NCBI GenBank assembly: GCA_029891385.1
Contig: CM057225.1
Coordinates: forward strand, 10,722,060 to 10,786,059
Origin: Erythroxylum novogranatense
Lineage: Eukaryota > Streptophyta > Magnoliopsida > Malpighiales > Erythroxylaceae
DNA length: 64,000 bases
Direction of reading: 5' to 3'
The position numbers and the translations under genes were made by a program. The notes beneath the pieces are model-generated. The model was not told the origin of the DNA. It saw only the letters and a program-made list of their open reading frames with translations, and ran no database searches. The number at the start of each line of letters is the position of its first letter. Positions within the stretch are counted from its first letter, which is position 1. Of this stretch, positions 35,241 through 47,200 are shown piece after piece.

Positions 35241-36240
35241 ATTTCTTATTTGCTTCAATATTAAGTCAATACAATATGCAACATAATGGAGTCCAATAAA
35301 AAAAATTATAGTTGTTTTGCAACCTTTTTCCAATTGTTTTATAAGCGTAATTATTGTCAGTGATGAACTATATAATATTTTCAGGTCCAAGTTCATTCAT
35401 AACTTCATCAAATATCTCAAATGGAGTAACAGTATTTCTTACAAAGCCAAATGCATCAATGGACTTTAAAAACATGATGCCCTTAGCATAATAGACAAAA
35501 AAAAAGATAATAAGCTCATGTCGTATACATTTGCACCCATCACACATGATTGAATACTAGTATATTGTCCAAATCATTCTTTTTTTATTTAAATAACTTT
35601 TTATTGCACAAATAAAGCTGCTCAAAAGATTATCTATATAGTCATTAATGGAGAAGCATCACATCATGTATCATAAGAGACAACAACATCTACCATAAGT
35701 TGGTAATAATAAGACTAAGTAACATTAAATGATATATCTTCAAAATACTACAATCTAGTCATTGTTATGTCCATATTATGAGTTGCTTCTTTAAATTGTA
35801 AGATATTATGAATTGAAAGTTGAGTTAAAGGAGTTGTTTGTCGAACAAAAAAAGTTAAGACATGTGTTCCTCACATCAGGTGCAACAACCATATTTGTAG
35901 AGTAAGAATATCACCTTCAACATTACAAGGATCATCCTAACAAAAAGAACTTCCACTACCAATTTTGTAGGTCAGTCTTTGCCTTTTTATTTCTTAGTTT
36001 GATACTCTTTAATCAAAATTTTCATCTGCTCTTTTTTATTACAAGGTTCCACATCACCTCTGATCCTAGTTAAATGTTTCTTTAATATAGTGATTCCTTC
36101 ACTTTTCAATTGTTTGTTATAATACAAATAAATAGTATGATTATTTAGACTAAGAATCAATCTAGTATGATTTCAAACTAGATCATCGAATCTTCCTAAA
36201 CTTAAAGAAGTTGAATTATCAAGAGTACTTAAATTTCATC
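34650..36240 (-). pseudogene. hAT-family DNA transposase remnant (BED finger, DUF659 part)
   Basis: Minus-strand pieces follow the order of plant hAT transposases. Near 36150-36010 a degraded BED zinc finger reads ITILKKHLTRIRGDVEPC. Near 35470-35290, AFGFVRNTVTPFEIFDEVMN runs into ELGPENI and FITDNNYAYKTIGKRL, the start of the RNase H-like catalytic fold, followed by FFYWTPLCCI. Near 34884-34770, MVRILHTVNSDERTIMNYFY runs into DTIERAMEALK, the later conserved block. Stops and shifts abound. The C-terminal dimerisation region and terminal inverted repeats were not found. A (TA)n tract lies in the middle. Confidence 0.82.
35204..35238. repeat. (TA)n microsatellite
   Basis: About 17 AT/TA repeats inside the hAT remnant. 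This is probably later expansion. Confidence 0.95.
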
Positions 36241-36275
36241 TTTTATCTATAAAATAAAAAGATATATGTCAAAAT

Positions 36276-36560
36276 TGTTGTAATACATGCATGTATGGTG
36301 TGGATGACTAGGTACATACTATTTATGTACTTCATTCAATGATATAGACTTATCCTCTTCTCTTCATTTATTCTATTCATCTTACTTTATTACTTAGGCT
36401 TTTCCCATTCTCTCATTAAATGTAGTACATGTACAAGAGTCCTATATAAGGACATGGGATTTCACTTTGTAAAGATACATTGAGAAATAATAGAAGTTCA
36501 TTCTGACTTATTTCCTTTCATTCTCTTGTTTATTCCTATTTGGTTATTTTATTTACAATA
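36276..36560 (+). repeat. 5' LTR of the Copia element
   Basis: 285 bp, matching 41556-41840. CCTATATAAGGA at 36450-36461 is a good TATA box for the element's own promoter, so transcription should start near 36485. Confidence 0.93.
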
Positions 36561-36576
36561 CGTTATCAGCACGATC
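36561..36576 (+). other. Primer-binding region, not the usual Met type
   Basis: CGTTATCAGCACGATC follows the 5' LTR directly. It differs from the TGGTATCAGAGC site of the other elements here. The primer tRNA cannot be named from the sequence alone. Confidence 0.65.
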
Positions 36577-36790
36577 AAGACTCTATTGACGTAGCAAATT
36601 TCCCAAGCACAATCAAGATCTAAAGGTGAAGGAAGCTTTCCTCATTTTCTTTGACGTCACAAGGTAAATAATTTAGTATCTTTTATTTATTTTATTTTTT
36701 CTTTCATACTACTTGGAAGATATATATATATATTTATATATATATTTGTTTTATATCTAATTTTTGTTATTTCTTCTCAAGTAGTTTACC

Positions 36791-37840
36791 ATGTCAAATC
36801 TCACAAAGCTTGAGTTCGTTGCCCTTGATATTTCCGGGAAAAATTATCTTTCGTGGGTACTTGATGCCGAAATCCATCTTAATGCTGAAAATCTCGAAAA
36901 TACTATTAAAGAAGAAAATCAAGCATCCGAGCAAGATCGCGCAAAAGCGATGATTTTTCTTCGTCGCCATCTTCACGAAGAATTGAAAACCGAGTACCTC
37001 ACTATTAAGGACCCATTAGTTCTTTGGAAGAATTTAAAAGAAAGATTTGAACACCAAAGAACGGTGATTCTTCCAAAGGCTCGATATGAGTGGATTCACT
37101 TACGTTTGCAAGATTTCAAATACGTAAGTGAATATAATTCAGCATTATTTAAAATTAGTTCCTAGATGGAATTATGTGGAGAGAAAATTACCGATGCGGA
37201 TATGTTAGAAAAAACATTTTCAACTTTTCATGCCTCAAATTTGCTCCTGCAGCAGCAATATCGAGAGCGTAGATTCACAAAGTATTCGGAACTAATTTCT
37301 TGTTTACTTGTGGCTGAACAAAACAATGAACTCTTGATGAAAAATCACCAATCTCGTCCAACGGGTTCAACATCATTCCCCGAAGTGAATGCTGCTTTTT
37401 CTCATGGCCGTGGAAGAGGTCGTGGTGGTAGAAGAGGTCGTGGTCGTGGTAGGAATAATTGGACTCATGGAAATCATTCTTCCAATTCTGAAAACAGAGG
37501 GATTAAAAAGAAATCAATGACATGGGTCAGAAATGAAGAAAAACCGGAAAAGAATGATAAGGGGAATAATAATGACAATATTTGTTATCGATGTGGAACT
37601 AAAGGCCACTGGTCTCGAGTCTGTCGCGCTCCAAAGCATTTAGTTGAACTTTACAAGGCATCATTGATAGGAAAAGGGAAAAATGTTGAAGTGAATTTAT
37701 CAGAACCTGTTGGTCCTACATATGAATCTTCCTTACCTGTTGGTCCTACATATGAATCTTCCTTAAACGCAAATTTTGATGTTTCTGATTTTTTCGAAGA
37801 TTATTGTGGCAATGTTTTGGCTGATGATAAAAATGTTTGA
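36791..37840 (+). pseudogene. Copia gag, one internal stop
   Basis: The ATG at 36791 gives MSNLTKLEFVALDISGKNYL and a Copia-type capsid (LVLWKNLKERFEHQ, LRLQDFKYVSEYN). An in-frame TAG at 37163-37165 breaks it. It then continues in frame with KITDADMLEKTFSTFHASN, a GRGRGRGG basic stretch and the CCHC knuckle CYRCGTKGHWSRVC. Near the end a 10-residue unit (PVGPTYESSL) is present twice in tandem. It ends with TGA at 37838. A gap of about 150 bp with stops separates it from the protease. Confidence 0.92.
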
Positions 37841-37996
37841 AGATACTTTTTATTTAATATGATCTCCATATGTAATCTTTTTATGTTTTAATATAATTTC
37901 TACATCTCTATTTTGTAATCTTTTAGTTGTTATTATTATTTTCTAATACTTAGAATATTTTTATGTCACTAGATAATTCAAAATCAACTTGATAAC

Positions 37997-38989
37997 ATGG
38001 AAGATGACATATGCTTAGTGGACAGTGGCACTACTCACACAATTCTTTGTGATAGAAAATATTTTCTACAATTAACGTTAGCGGAAATCAATGTCAATAC
38101 CATTTCTGGTTCTGTAAATGTAATTGAAGGCTCTGGAAGAGTCCATATTATGTTCCCAAATGGAACAAAATTATACATCGATGATGCATTATACTCTAGT
38201 AGATCCCGAAGAAATCTATTGAGTTTTAAAGATATACGTCGCAATGGTTATCACATTGAAAGAACAAATGAAGGGGATGTGGAATATCTTTATATTACAT
38301 CTATTATTTCAAACCAGAAGTTCATATTGGAGAAATATTCAAGTTACTCATCTGGTTTATATTTCACAAAGATTATGATGGTCGAATCAAATTTTATGCA
38401 TCAAAAGGGCTCAGATCCTAAAACATTTATAATTTGGCATGATCGACTTGGTCATCCAGGTTCTACCATGATGCGACGTATAATTGAAAATACACATGGA
38501 CATCCATTACAAAATAAGAAGGTTCTTTTGCCTAATGAATATTTTTGTTCTTCTTGTGCTCAAGGGAAATTGATTATTAGGCCATCTCCTTCCAAGTTAC
38601 CTTTTGAATCTCCCGTTTTCTTGCAAAGGATACAAGGAGATATTTGTGGCCCTATTCATCCTCCATGTGGACCATTTCGGTATTATATGGTTTTAATTGA
38701 TGCTTCCACACGATGGTCACATGCTTGTTTACTTTCATCTCGTAATATTGCTTTTGCCAAATTTCTTGCTCAAATTATAAAGTTACGATTAAGTTTTCCT
38801 GATCATCATATTAAGTCAGTACGTTTAGATAATGCAGGCGAGTTCACTTCCAAATCTTTCTATGAATATTGTATGTCTATTGGAATTGATGTTGAACATT
38901 CCATAGCCCATAATCATACTCATAATGGTTTAGCCGAATCTTTTATCAAGCGTTTACAACTTATTGCTAGACCTATGCTTATGAGATAA
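37997..38989 (+). pseudogene. Copia protease and integrase, truncated by a stop
   Basis: The protease active site is LVDSGTTHTIL near the start. The integrase zinc part is WHDRLGHPG with CSSCAQGK downstream. The catalytic core has GDICGPI, SVRLDNAGEF and NGLAESFIKRLQ, which supply the D, D and E residues. The frame ends with TAA at 38987, where related proteins continue. The downstream codons (KLPASAWGHAI) still read as integrase in the same frame. Confidence 0.92.
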
Positions 38990-40633
38990 AAACTCCCTGC
39001 ATCTGCTTGGGGACATGCCATAATGCATGCTGCGTCTTTGGTTCAGATCCGACCGTCAAGATATCATAAGTTTTCCCATTGCAACTTGTTTTGATCAACA
39101 ACCAAATATATCTCATCTTGAATTTTGGTTGTGTTGTATATGTTCCCATTAAGCCTCCTAAACGTATTTAAAATGGGTCCCCAACGACGGGTTGGAATTT
39201 ATGTTGGTTTTGATTCTCCATCTATCATTAGATACCTTGAACCCCAAACAAAGCGATCTTTTAGAGCAAGATTCTTAGATTGTAAATTTGATGAATCCTC
39301 TTTTCCGACATTAGGGAAACAAAAGGTCTTGAATCAAAAGCACAAAAATTTGTTGAATACACCAACTTTGTCAAATCTTGACACTCCCACAAATCAAAGT
39401 GAACTGGAAGTTCAAAGAATAATTCATTTGCAAAATGTGGCAAATCAATTGCCTGATAGTTTTGTTGACACCAAGAGGGTTACTGAATCTCACATACCAG
39501 CTGCAAATGTTCCTTCACGACTAGTTGTCCCTACTGGAAACTCTGTAGGTATAGCAGTCAATGAATCTAGATTACGCCAAAAACGTGGGAGACCTATTGG
39601 TGCAAAGGATTCTGCTCCTCGTAAGAAACGAGAATCGAAAAATGTTCGAATTGACACTCCAGAAGAGATCCAAAACAATCAACAATTGCATATTTCTCAA
39701 CAATCAACCCCAGAAGTGGTTCCGGTACCGGAAAATCATGAGATATCTTTAAAATCTAGAAATTGTTGGGAAAGAAATGAAGTTATTGTTGATCATGTAT
39801 TTGCATATGCAATTGCCTCCGATATAGTAAATGAAAATGAACTCGAGCCTCAAATCGTAGAAGAATGTCGACATAGAATTGATTGGCCTAAATGGAAAGA
39901 GGCAATAAAAGTCGAATTGGACTCATTAGTCAAACGTCAAGTATTTGGACCGATAGTCCGCATAATTCAAGATGTTAAACCTGTTGGGTATAAATGGGTT
40001 TTATACGAAAAAGAAACGAGTCAAATGAAATTGTAAGATACAAGGCACGGCTTGTTGCACAAGGATTTTCACAAAGACCGGGTATAGATTATGAAGAGAC
40101 ATATTCTCTGTTATGGATGCAATTACATTTAGATATTTAATTAGTTTGTTGGTCTCAAGGTCTCGACATACATCTAATGGATGTTGTAATCGCTTACTTA
40201 TATGGGTCATTAGATAATGACATCTACATGAAAATCCTCGAAGGTTTCAAGATGCCCGATGCTTATAATACAAAACCTCGATAAATGTACTGTTAAACTA
40301 CAAAGGTCCTTATATGGATTAAAACAACTGGACGGATGTGGTACAATCGCTCGAGCGAATATTTATTGAAAATGGATACGAAAATGATGTTGTTTGCCCT
40401 TGTGTTTTTATCAAAAGATGAACTCTGGGTTTGCTATAGTCGCAGTTTATGTTGATGACTTAAACATTATAGGGACTCCTGAAGAGATCTCTATAACTGC
40501 TGATTTTTTAAAGAATGAATTTGAAATGAAGGATCTTGGTAGGACAAAATTTTACCTTGGATTTCAAGTTGAACATTTAACAAGTGGAATTCTTCTTCAT
40601 CAATCAGCTTATATTGAAAAGCTATTAAAATAA
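38990..40633 (+). pseudogene. Copia integrase tail and reverse transcriptase, broken
   Basis: The frame 39125-40036 has the post-integrase GIYVGFDSPSIIRYLEP segment, a Lys/Arg-rich linker (RQKRGRPIGAKDSAPRKKRE) and the RT start (WKEAIKVELDSL, GYKWV). RT then runs in another frame ([38 protein letters not shown]) with stops, and returns to the original frame with VAVYVDDLNIIG, the catalytic YVDD box. It ends at a TAA at 40631-40633. Confidence 0.9.
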
Positions 40634-40639
40634 TTTAAT

Positions 40640-41443
40640 ATGGATAAATCTTATCCATTGAGTTCTCCAATGGTTGTTCGTTCACTTGATATAACAAGAG
40701 ATCCGTTTCGTCCACAGGAAGACGATGAACAAGTTCTTGGACCAGAAGTTCCATATCTTAGTGCAATAGGAGCACTTTTATATTTAGCAAATTGCACTAG
40801 ACCTGATATAGCTTTTGCAATAAATTTACTTGCGAGGTTTAGTTCCTCCCCGACACGGAGGCATTGGAATGGAGTGAAACATATTTTTCGTTATCTCCGT
40901 GGCACATCTGATATGGGATTGTATTTCCTAAAAGGATCAGAATTGATGGGTTATGCTGATGCTGGATGCCTATCTGATCCTCATAAAGCTCGATCACAAA
41001 CTGGATATGTTTTCACTTGTGGTAATACTGCTATTTCATGGCGATCAGTAAAGCAAACAATTACCGCTACCTCATCTAACCATTCTGAAATATTTGCCCT
41101 TCATGAAGCAAGCCGTGAATGTGTATGGTTGCGGACCATGATACAACATATCAGGAAAACTTGTGGGTTGTTTGTGGAAACTGGCAAGCCAACATTATTG
41201 CATGAGGATAATGAAGCATGCATTTCTCAAATTAAAGGTGGTTTTATAAAGGGTGATCGAACTAAACATATTTCTCCAAAGTTTTTCTACACACATGAAC
41301 TATTGAAGAAAGGTGATGTTGACATTTGTAAAATTCGCTCCAGTGACAATCCAGGTGATCTATTTACAAAAGCATTGCCAACTTCAATCTTCAAGAAGCA
41401 CGTGCACAATATTGGGATGCGTCGGCTTAGTGAGTTTGTTTGA
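40640..41443 (+). pseudogene. Copia RT C-terminus and RNase H
   Basis: A 267-codon open frame contains GALLYLANCTRPDIAFAINL, VKHIFRYLRGT, the RNase H motifs GYADAG, SNHSEIFAL and HEDN, and the terminal IRSSDNPGDLFTKALP. It is an intact stretch of a broken polyprotein. It ends at TGA 41441-41443, followed by about 100 bp to the purine tract and 3' LTR. Confidence 0.9.
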
Positions 41444-41546
41444 GGGGAAGTAACTTTCCTATGAATCTTGCACTCTTTTTCCTTCGCTAAGTTTTATCCC
41501 ACTGGGTTTTCTTGGCAAGGTTTTAACGAGGCAAAAATAGTCATCC

Positions 41547-41555
41547 AAGGGGAAG
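41547..41555 (+). other. Polypurine tract of the Copia element
   Basis: AAGGGGAAG lies immediately before the 3' LTR start (TGTTGTAATAC). Confidence 0.85.
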
Positions 41556-41840
41556 TGTTGTAATACATGCATGTATGGTGTGGATGACTAGGTACATACT
41601 ATTTATGTACTTCATTCAATGATATAGACTTATCCTCTTCTCTTCATTTATTCTATTCATCTTACTTTATTACTTAGGCTTTTCCCATTCTCTCATTAAA
41701 TGTAGTACATGTACAAGAGTCCTATATAAGGACATGGAATTTCACTTTGTAAAGATACATTGAGAAATAATAGAAGTTCATTCTGACTTATTTCCTTTCA
41801 TTCTCTTGTTTATTCCTATTTGGGTATTTTATTTACAATA
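41556..41840 (+). repeat. 3' LTR of the Copia element
   Basis: 285 bp, nearly identical to 36276-36560. Confidence 0.93.
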
Positions 41841-41844
41841 AAAT

Positions 41845-42660
41845 TTAATTAATAACTTAATATTGAAAATAAAGCTTTTGTATATATATTTTACTAAAAT
41901 TGAGGATATAATTTAGATTTAAACTTATTAAAAGTTAAATGAATATTGTAAAAGAAATTGAAAATATTATACATAAGTATATTTAAAATATATAACAATT
42001 TCTATCTTAATTATATTATTCTTTGGACAATTGGCAATACACATTATAAAAATGAATTTTCTGTAAAAATTAAAGAAAATGTTACATAAACATTTACAAT
42101 TTCATATTATATTAAATAAAGAGTTTACTCTCATAAGTCAAGACAAATCTTTGAAACTATTTAAATGTAATCATGAAAAAAATCAAGTTACTTTAAGTTT
42201 AATCTAATTAAAATTAAATTATTTAACGTTTAATATTAATTTCTATGAAATTGGTAATGAAAATAATTATTAATGTATTATTCAAAATTATAAGGAAAAA
42301 TAGAGAAAGAAGTTATTTAATTTAGCGATTTGCATAGAGTAAAAGAGTACATTTAACCATTCAATTCAAGTCTTCAAGTTCGATTGACCATCATCTGGAA
42401 AAGAAAAATACAAAGCATACAACCTTCATCTGATAAAGAAAAACACAAAGTATTAACATTCAACCCACAAGTCACAACCCAAGTTTTGTTCAAACTTCAA
42501 ACTATTCTCAAACAGAACAACCTATGATGAAGCTCAGCTGAGATTAAATATATATACATACAGAACAACATCAACGTTTGAACTTGAAGAGTGAAGGACA
42601 AGTAAAGATTAAAAAGCGGCGACCTAATGGTGCGCTTGTGAGACTAAGCAAACAAGAAAG
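41845..42660. other. AT-rich intergenic stretch
   Basis: No ORF or repeat is recognised apart from short related words (AAAGAAAAACACAAAGTA-like) near 42400-42455. Confidence 0.5.
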
Positions 42661-42669
42661 GGGCACCAG

Positions 42670-42852
42670 ATCATCTGTGCCACTAACTCTGATCCTATTC
42701 TGTTCCACACTTAAAACGTCGACATTTTGGTTCTAACTAAACAACATCTGATTCTCAGCTTATTTTGAGCCAAGCCGATTTGTTCTTCTTTGATTTTGCT
42801 TCCCGCCTCAACTCTTTCCTTCCCCTTAATTCATGGAACATATCGAGCTTTG
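42670..42852 (+). repeat. Arm 1 of an inverted duplication (partner 52550-52745)
   Basis: This aligns with the reverse complement of 52745-52550. Both contain GTGCCACTAA, TATTCTGTT, a GTCGAC-type site, AACTAAACAACATCTGATTC, TTGATTTTGCTTC and GCCTCAACT, in the same order. Arm 1 leads directly into the fumarylacetoacetase-like exon. By position it looks like that gene's 5' untranslated region and start. Confidence 0.85.
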
Positions 42853-43835
42853 AAGTCCTTCTTCGATGTCCATTTTGACTCTCACTTCTCCATCCAAAAC
42901 CTACCCTTCGGCTTCTTCAAGCCTCTTCCCACTTTTCCGCCTCGTCCTGAGATCGCTATCGGCGACTATGCCCTGGACCTTTCCCAGATCGCTCACCTCG
43001 ACGTTTTCAATGGCCCGACTCTTAACGGCTCCGATTTCTTCCTTCGAGTCAATGTGGTTTTATCTAGCTTAATAACGTCGTTTCTAGTGTGGACTATGTT
43101 TGTCACACACATTCACTTCTTCATCTTTCATTTCAATATTATAGTTATCTGTGTATATGGTAACTTTTTTGTTAGTGTTTATGGTATTCTTGTTTGAATG
43201 CATTCTTGGTTTTGGTAGCCAAACTTGAATAAGTTCTTGTCTTTGGGACAACCTGCGTGGAAAGAAGCTCGAGCGACCCTTCAAAAGTTGTTGTCGTGTA
43301 TGTTCTTCCACATATAGTACTCAAACTATCACTATTGTTGTATTGATCATAGGATTGTAACAAGAAGTTTGTGTCTTTGGATGCAACTACTGAGCCCACA
43401 TTGCGTGATAATGTTGATTTGAGAGAGAAGTCGCTTGTTGCAATGGTACAATGGTGATAAGTATAAGAGCTTGTTGATCTTATTATTCTTTGATCAAATT
43501 TGTTTGTGCTTGTTTCTGCAAATTCACAAAGCAAGGTCGATATGGTACTTCCTGTTGTGATAGGGGACTACACTAACTTCTTTTCATCCATTTATCATAA
43601 AAAGAATTGTGGGATTATAGTTTGTGGAACTCAGACTCCAATTTATGACAATTGGTATCTATAATTTTCTTTAAATCGCGAGGTCTTCAGATAAATATCT
43701 TGCCACTTACATTTGAGTAGCAGTTTTGACCATACAAACTGACTTGTGTTCAGGTTCCAACTTCCTGTTGCTTCTCATGGATGTGCTTTCTCCATTATTG
43801 TATTTGGAACAGATGTTGTTCGATGAAGGTTTTGT
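42853..43835 (+). pseudogene. Fumarylacetoacetase pseudogene, intron-containing 5' part
   Basis: Fumarylacetoacetase performs the last step of tyrosine breakdown (fumarylacetoacetate to fumarate and acetoacetate). Exon-like pieces in order are: 42853-43050 (ALKSFFDVHFDSHFSIQNLP, GDYALDLSQI); 43222-43298 (PNLNKFLSLGQPAWKEARAT); 43385-43447 (TEPTLRDNVDLREKSLVAM); 43533-43655 (VDMVLPVVIGDYTNFFSS, KNCGIIVCGTQTP); and 43754-43830 (FQLPVASHGCAFSIIVFGTD). They are separated by introns with GT-AG-like borders, so it arose by DNA duplication, not retrotransposition. The initiator ATG is not evident. YHGR has become SHGC, a stop follows at 43828, and all C-terminal exons with the metal-binding acidic residues are missing. 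Confidence 0.87.
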
Positions 43836-44102
43836 TTTTTTTCCTATCATGACATTGATTCACTTCTTCCTTTGACAATTTCTAATTTTTGGTTTATCAT
43901 CAGTAAGCTTAAAAAATATTAAAGGTATTATTGTTTTGAGAGTATCCTTGGGTATTTTTTTGAAGAATAAATAGAAATTTAAATGATGTTGGTGATAATT
44001 ACTAGCTCTACATGCTTAGTTTCAAGTTGTTTTCAATAATCTACACATTTGAAGTTTTAATGTTTGTTGTTTGAATCATATCTGTAATCTCATTTCCAGC
44101 TG

Positions 44103-44216
44103 TAGATATTCACTATGGCTACAAGATCAATGACCCATCTAGTCTATCGAAGGTTCTCAAACGGTGGAAAAATTCTCAATGAGGAGGAAAAAGTTGCTGA
44201 AAATGTCTATATCAAG
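44103..44216 (+). other. Unidentified exon-like segment
   Basis: A TTTCCAG acceptor and an AAG-GTAATT donor enclose 114 bp. One frame reads VDIHYGYKINDPSSLSKVLK up to a stop after RWKNSQ. A shifted frame then reads EEEKVAENVYIK. A frameshifted exon of an unknown protein would look like this. A second possible piece, KVKQEKLEKLACKILNL, follows an AG at 44971. I do not recognise the family. Confidence 0.4.
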
Positions 44217-47200
44217 GTAATTCCTGCATTCATTTTATGCATGATCTTGTATTGTTTCGGTTGTTTCTTATTCCTTTCCATTTTAATAGTTTCCTCACGA
44301 CTTGTGTGCCATTAAGCTTTTATGCAAAATTTGAATTTTTGGTTAATACTGTTGAACGTTATGGGAGTTGGTCTTTGCGCATATCACATTTTGTGTTGCT
44401 TATTCTCAATGTTCATATTTATTCTCTTGGTGGGTAGTTTTCTCTTTCTTTATTTGAGGCTATTCTTCAAGTAAGTGTGAAATATATCAATTATGCATTT
44501 TGAGATTGGTTCAGATATTATCAAGTTAGTAAGTTGTCAGTCGGGTTCATATTTCTAGTAAAATGATATGTTTGTAATTGGTTCTGGTACTGGCAAGAGG
44601 TCGAGGCTAAAAATGTAAATGTTGATATTTCTTTTGTTTTCTAATAAGATGCCAAATTAATTAGTTTAGATGTCTTGGTAGGTAGATAATTTGCAATACC
44701 TTTTATATCATCTGCATTCATATGGATTGGTAGGGGAGGCATATATGTGCTAATCCTTATGTTCATTGGTACTATGGGTGAAGCATATGCATTAATTCTT
44801 GTCAGATGGATGTTTTGCCTGTGATAGATTTTTATCTTCTTCTGTTGCCTACAATTCCTGTTTCAATCAGTTGGCTACATACTTTTGTGTTTTGCTTGTT
44901 AAGCTATACATTTTCTTCTTAATTTTCGTCAAGGCTTAGCAATGCCTTAATTATTGACTTCACATTCCAGAAAGTTAAGCAAGAGAAGTTGGAGAAGCTT
45001 GCATGCAAGATATTGAACTTGATTTTTGATCTGTTGTTTTCCTGCATCTCCAGGATATCATCTTTTTCTTATTAATGATGAAGTTTCAAGAGGACATTTA
45101 ACTTTTAAAAATCAACTTCTGTGATATTCTGGGTAGTTAAGCTTCATTTATTAAATTTGGAATTTGATCATGCTTAAAATCTTGGTGCGGTTTATCATTG
45201 AAAGGAATAGTATAAACAATATCATAACAAGAACCAAGCAATATGTTGAGCCCACTTTAACTAATGATTAAAGATAGTTTCGAGAAGCGTCTTTATTGTT
45301 AATGAGCTAGTTGATTAGTAGGCATTGAAGTACTTCTTGTACAATGTCAGTTGCTTTTATTATTCTCATTATGAGATGTCTTTATAACTTCTAGTGGTAA
45401 TAGTGATAGTTGATGGAATGTGAATGCTCAAAACTGAATCATAAAAATGCTAAAATGAAACTAAATGTTTTAGGTTACCTCTTCTTTTGATCTTATCGTT
45501 ATTATGCTTGTTCTCTTTTAGGAGTGGGTATCGGAGAGGGTTAACACTTAGACCTCCCAAGTTTAAGTATATACTCTCTTTTGGTTTAGGGCTCTTGTAT
45601 ATGTAAATGGTCTATGCATGTATTTTTGTGTACATTTGAAGTGTATATGGAAGATTTGGAATGGCTTGTATATGGTTTAGGTGTTGTCTTGCTTCCTAGC
45701 AACAAGGGCAGGTTCCTATTTGTGGAATGCTAGGGATAGTGGCATTGGATATTGTTAGCAAGACATGTATGCCCTAAAAGTAGACATCTTAAGGAAAATT
45801 TTCATATTTTTTAGCACTTTTCTGGGTTTTCTACATGAAGTTATGCCTGTGCAAACTTAGTTGTTGAATCTGGGATGTTAGGTTTGATAGAGTAGTTGAG
45901 GGAGAAATATGTTTTGGATGTCTTATTGTTGTCTAAATTTAGCAAGGAAGTTTTTATTTGAAAGCTAAGACATAGATGAAGATAATGGCACCTTTCTTGC
46001 CCCATAATTCATTGCCAATAAGTATAGTTTATTCTCCGAAGTTGGTGCACATTTCAGGTCACCTTCAGGGGATAGCCCCTTTTTGCATGACATAACTTTT
46101 AGCACAGACCTCTTCATCCTATGATAATTGGTGAGCACTTAACGCTCATTAAGTGGAAGAGATAGCAACTTCAATCACTAAATTTTGAGGTCTACGACTT
46201 AAGTTATGATTTTTCAAAACTTAGTCGATTACTGTTCATTTGGTATACTTGAATTTCAACTTAAGTTCACTTTTTGTTCAATGCCTATGAATGGTTCAAA
46301 TGTGGTTTATTTTTTATTGATTATGTTTGTTTATGAGACCTAACTCATGTTTCAAGCATGTAGCTACATAAAAGTAGCTATGGGTGTTGGTCTAAGGTTA
46401 GCTTTATAACAGGGATAAGGTAGCTTTTTGAAAAGCTTATTGATAATCTAGATACTAAGTTACAGCACAAAGATTGCTTTTAATCTCTATGTTTTCCACT
46501 GAAACATTTGCAGTTATTATCAGATCACTTACAAAGGGATATAAAGTATATCTCTATTATAGGCCTTTTCCCATATGAAAATGAGGCATAGGTGAGTTGT
46601 TTATTAGGAAGTACACCTGTGCTAAAGATCAATATTGTCAAATGCCTTTCATAAATCTAGGGATAGGATAACAGCTTCAAGCTTTTTAGAATTCAATATA
46701 TAAATCATGTCAATTATAAGCGCAGGTTATGAGAGATCATTTATAAATAAAAGGAGATTACTCCTAGTTTTATTCCAAGTATAAGGTCAGGTTAGAGTTT
46801 GGTAGAAAGTTGCAACTCATTTAAGGCCTTTACCTAGAAGTTTGAACCTTTCAGAATTATCAGTTCAATTTTATGCCTTTTTGTAACTGGTAGGGATATT
46901 TAGCTCGTATGTATATTAATCACCATTTTGTTAATCTATTTTGGCTATTCTTTTGTTATTTTCCACGTCAATTTGGTTGGGATCCCTTTATATGATTACT
47001 AAAGGAGCAAAAGAAGAAAACCACATAGAAAATACTTTATGCTTCATGTTAAATGGTTCAAGATAACTTTAATTTGAATTTTCTTTTCCAATGCCCAACG
47101 AGGAGACAAATTCTTGGTCGTTACTGTCTTTATGAAATTTATGGTTCCATTTAAAGAGACTTTCATAACAATGATGTGATATTTGTCTTGCATATGTTTT

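Larger units (their letters stand above)
36272..41844 (+). mobile_element. Ty1/Copia retrotransposon, young but coding-defective
   Basis: LTRs lie at 36276-36560 and 41556-41840 (285 bp each), with a TGTTGTAA start and a TTACAATA end, differing at about two positions (GGGAT/GGAAT and GGTTA/GGGTA). AAAT flanks both sides (36272-36275, 41841-41844). The PBS region is 36561-36576 and the purine tract is 41547-41555. The order gag, protease, integrase, RT, RNase H identifies Copia. Gag and most of pol are in one plus frame, interrupted by stops at 37163, 37838, 38987 and 40631 and by a frameshifted part at 40036-40393. It inserted beside the hAT remnant. Confidence 0.94.
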
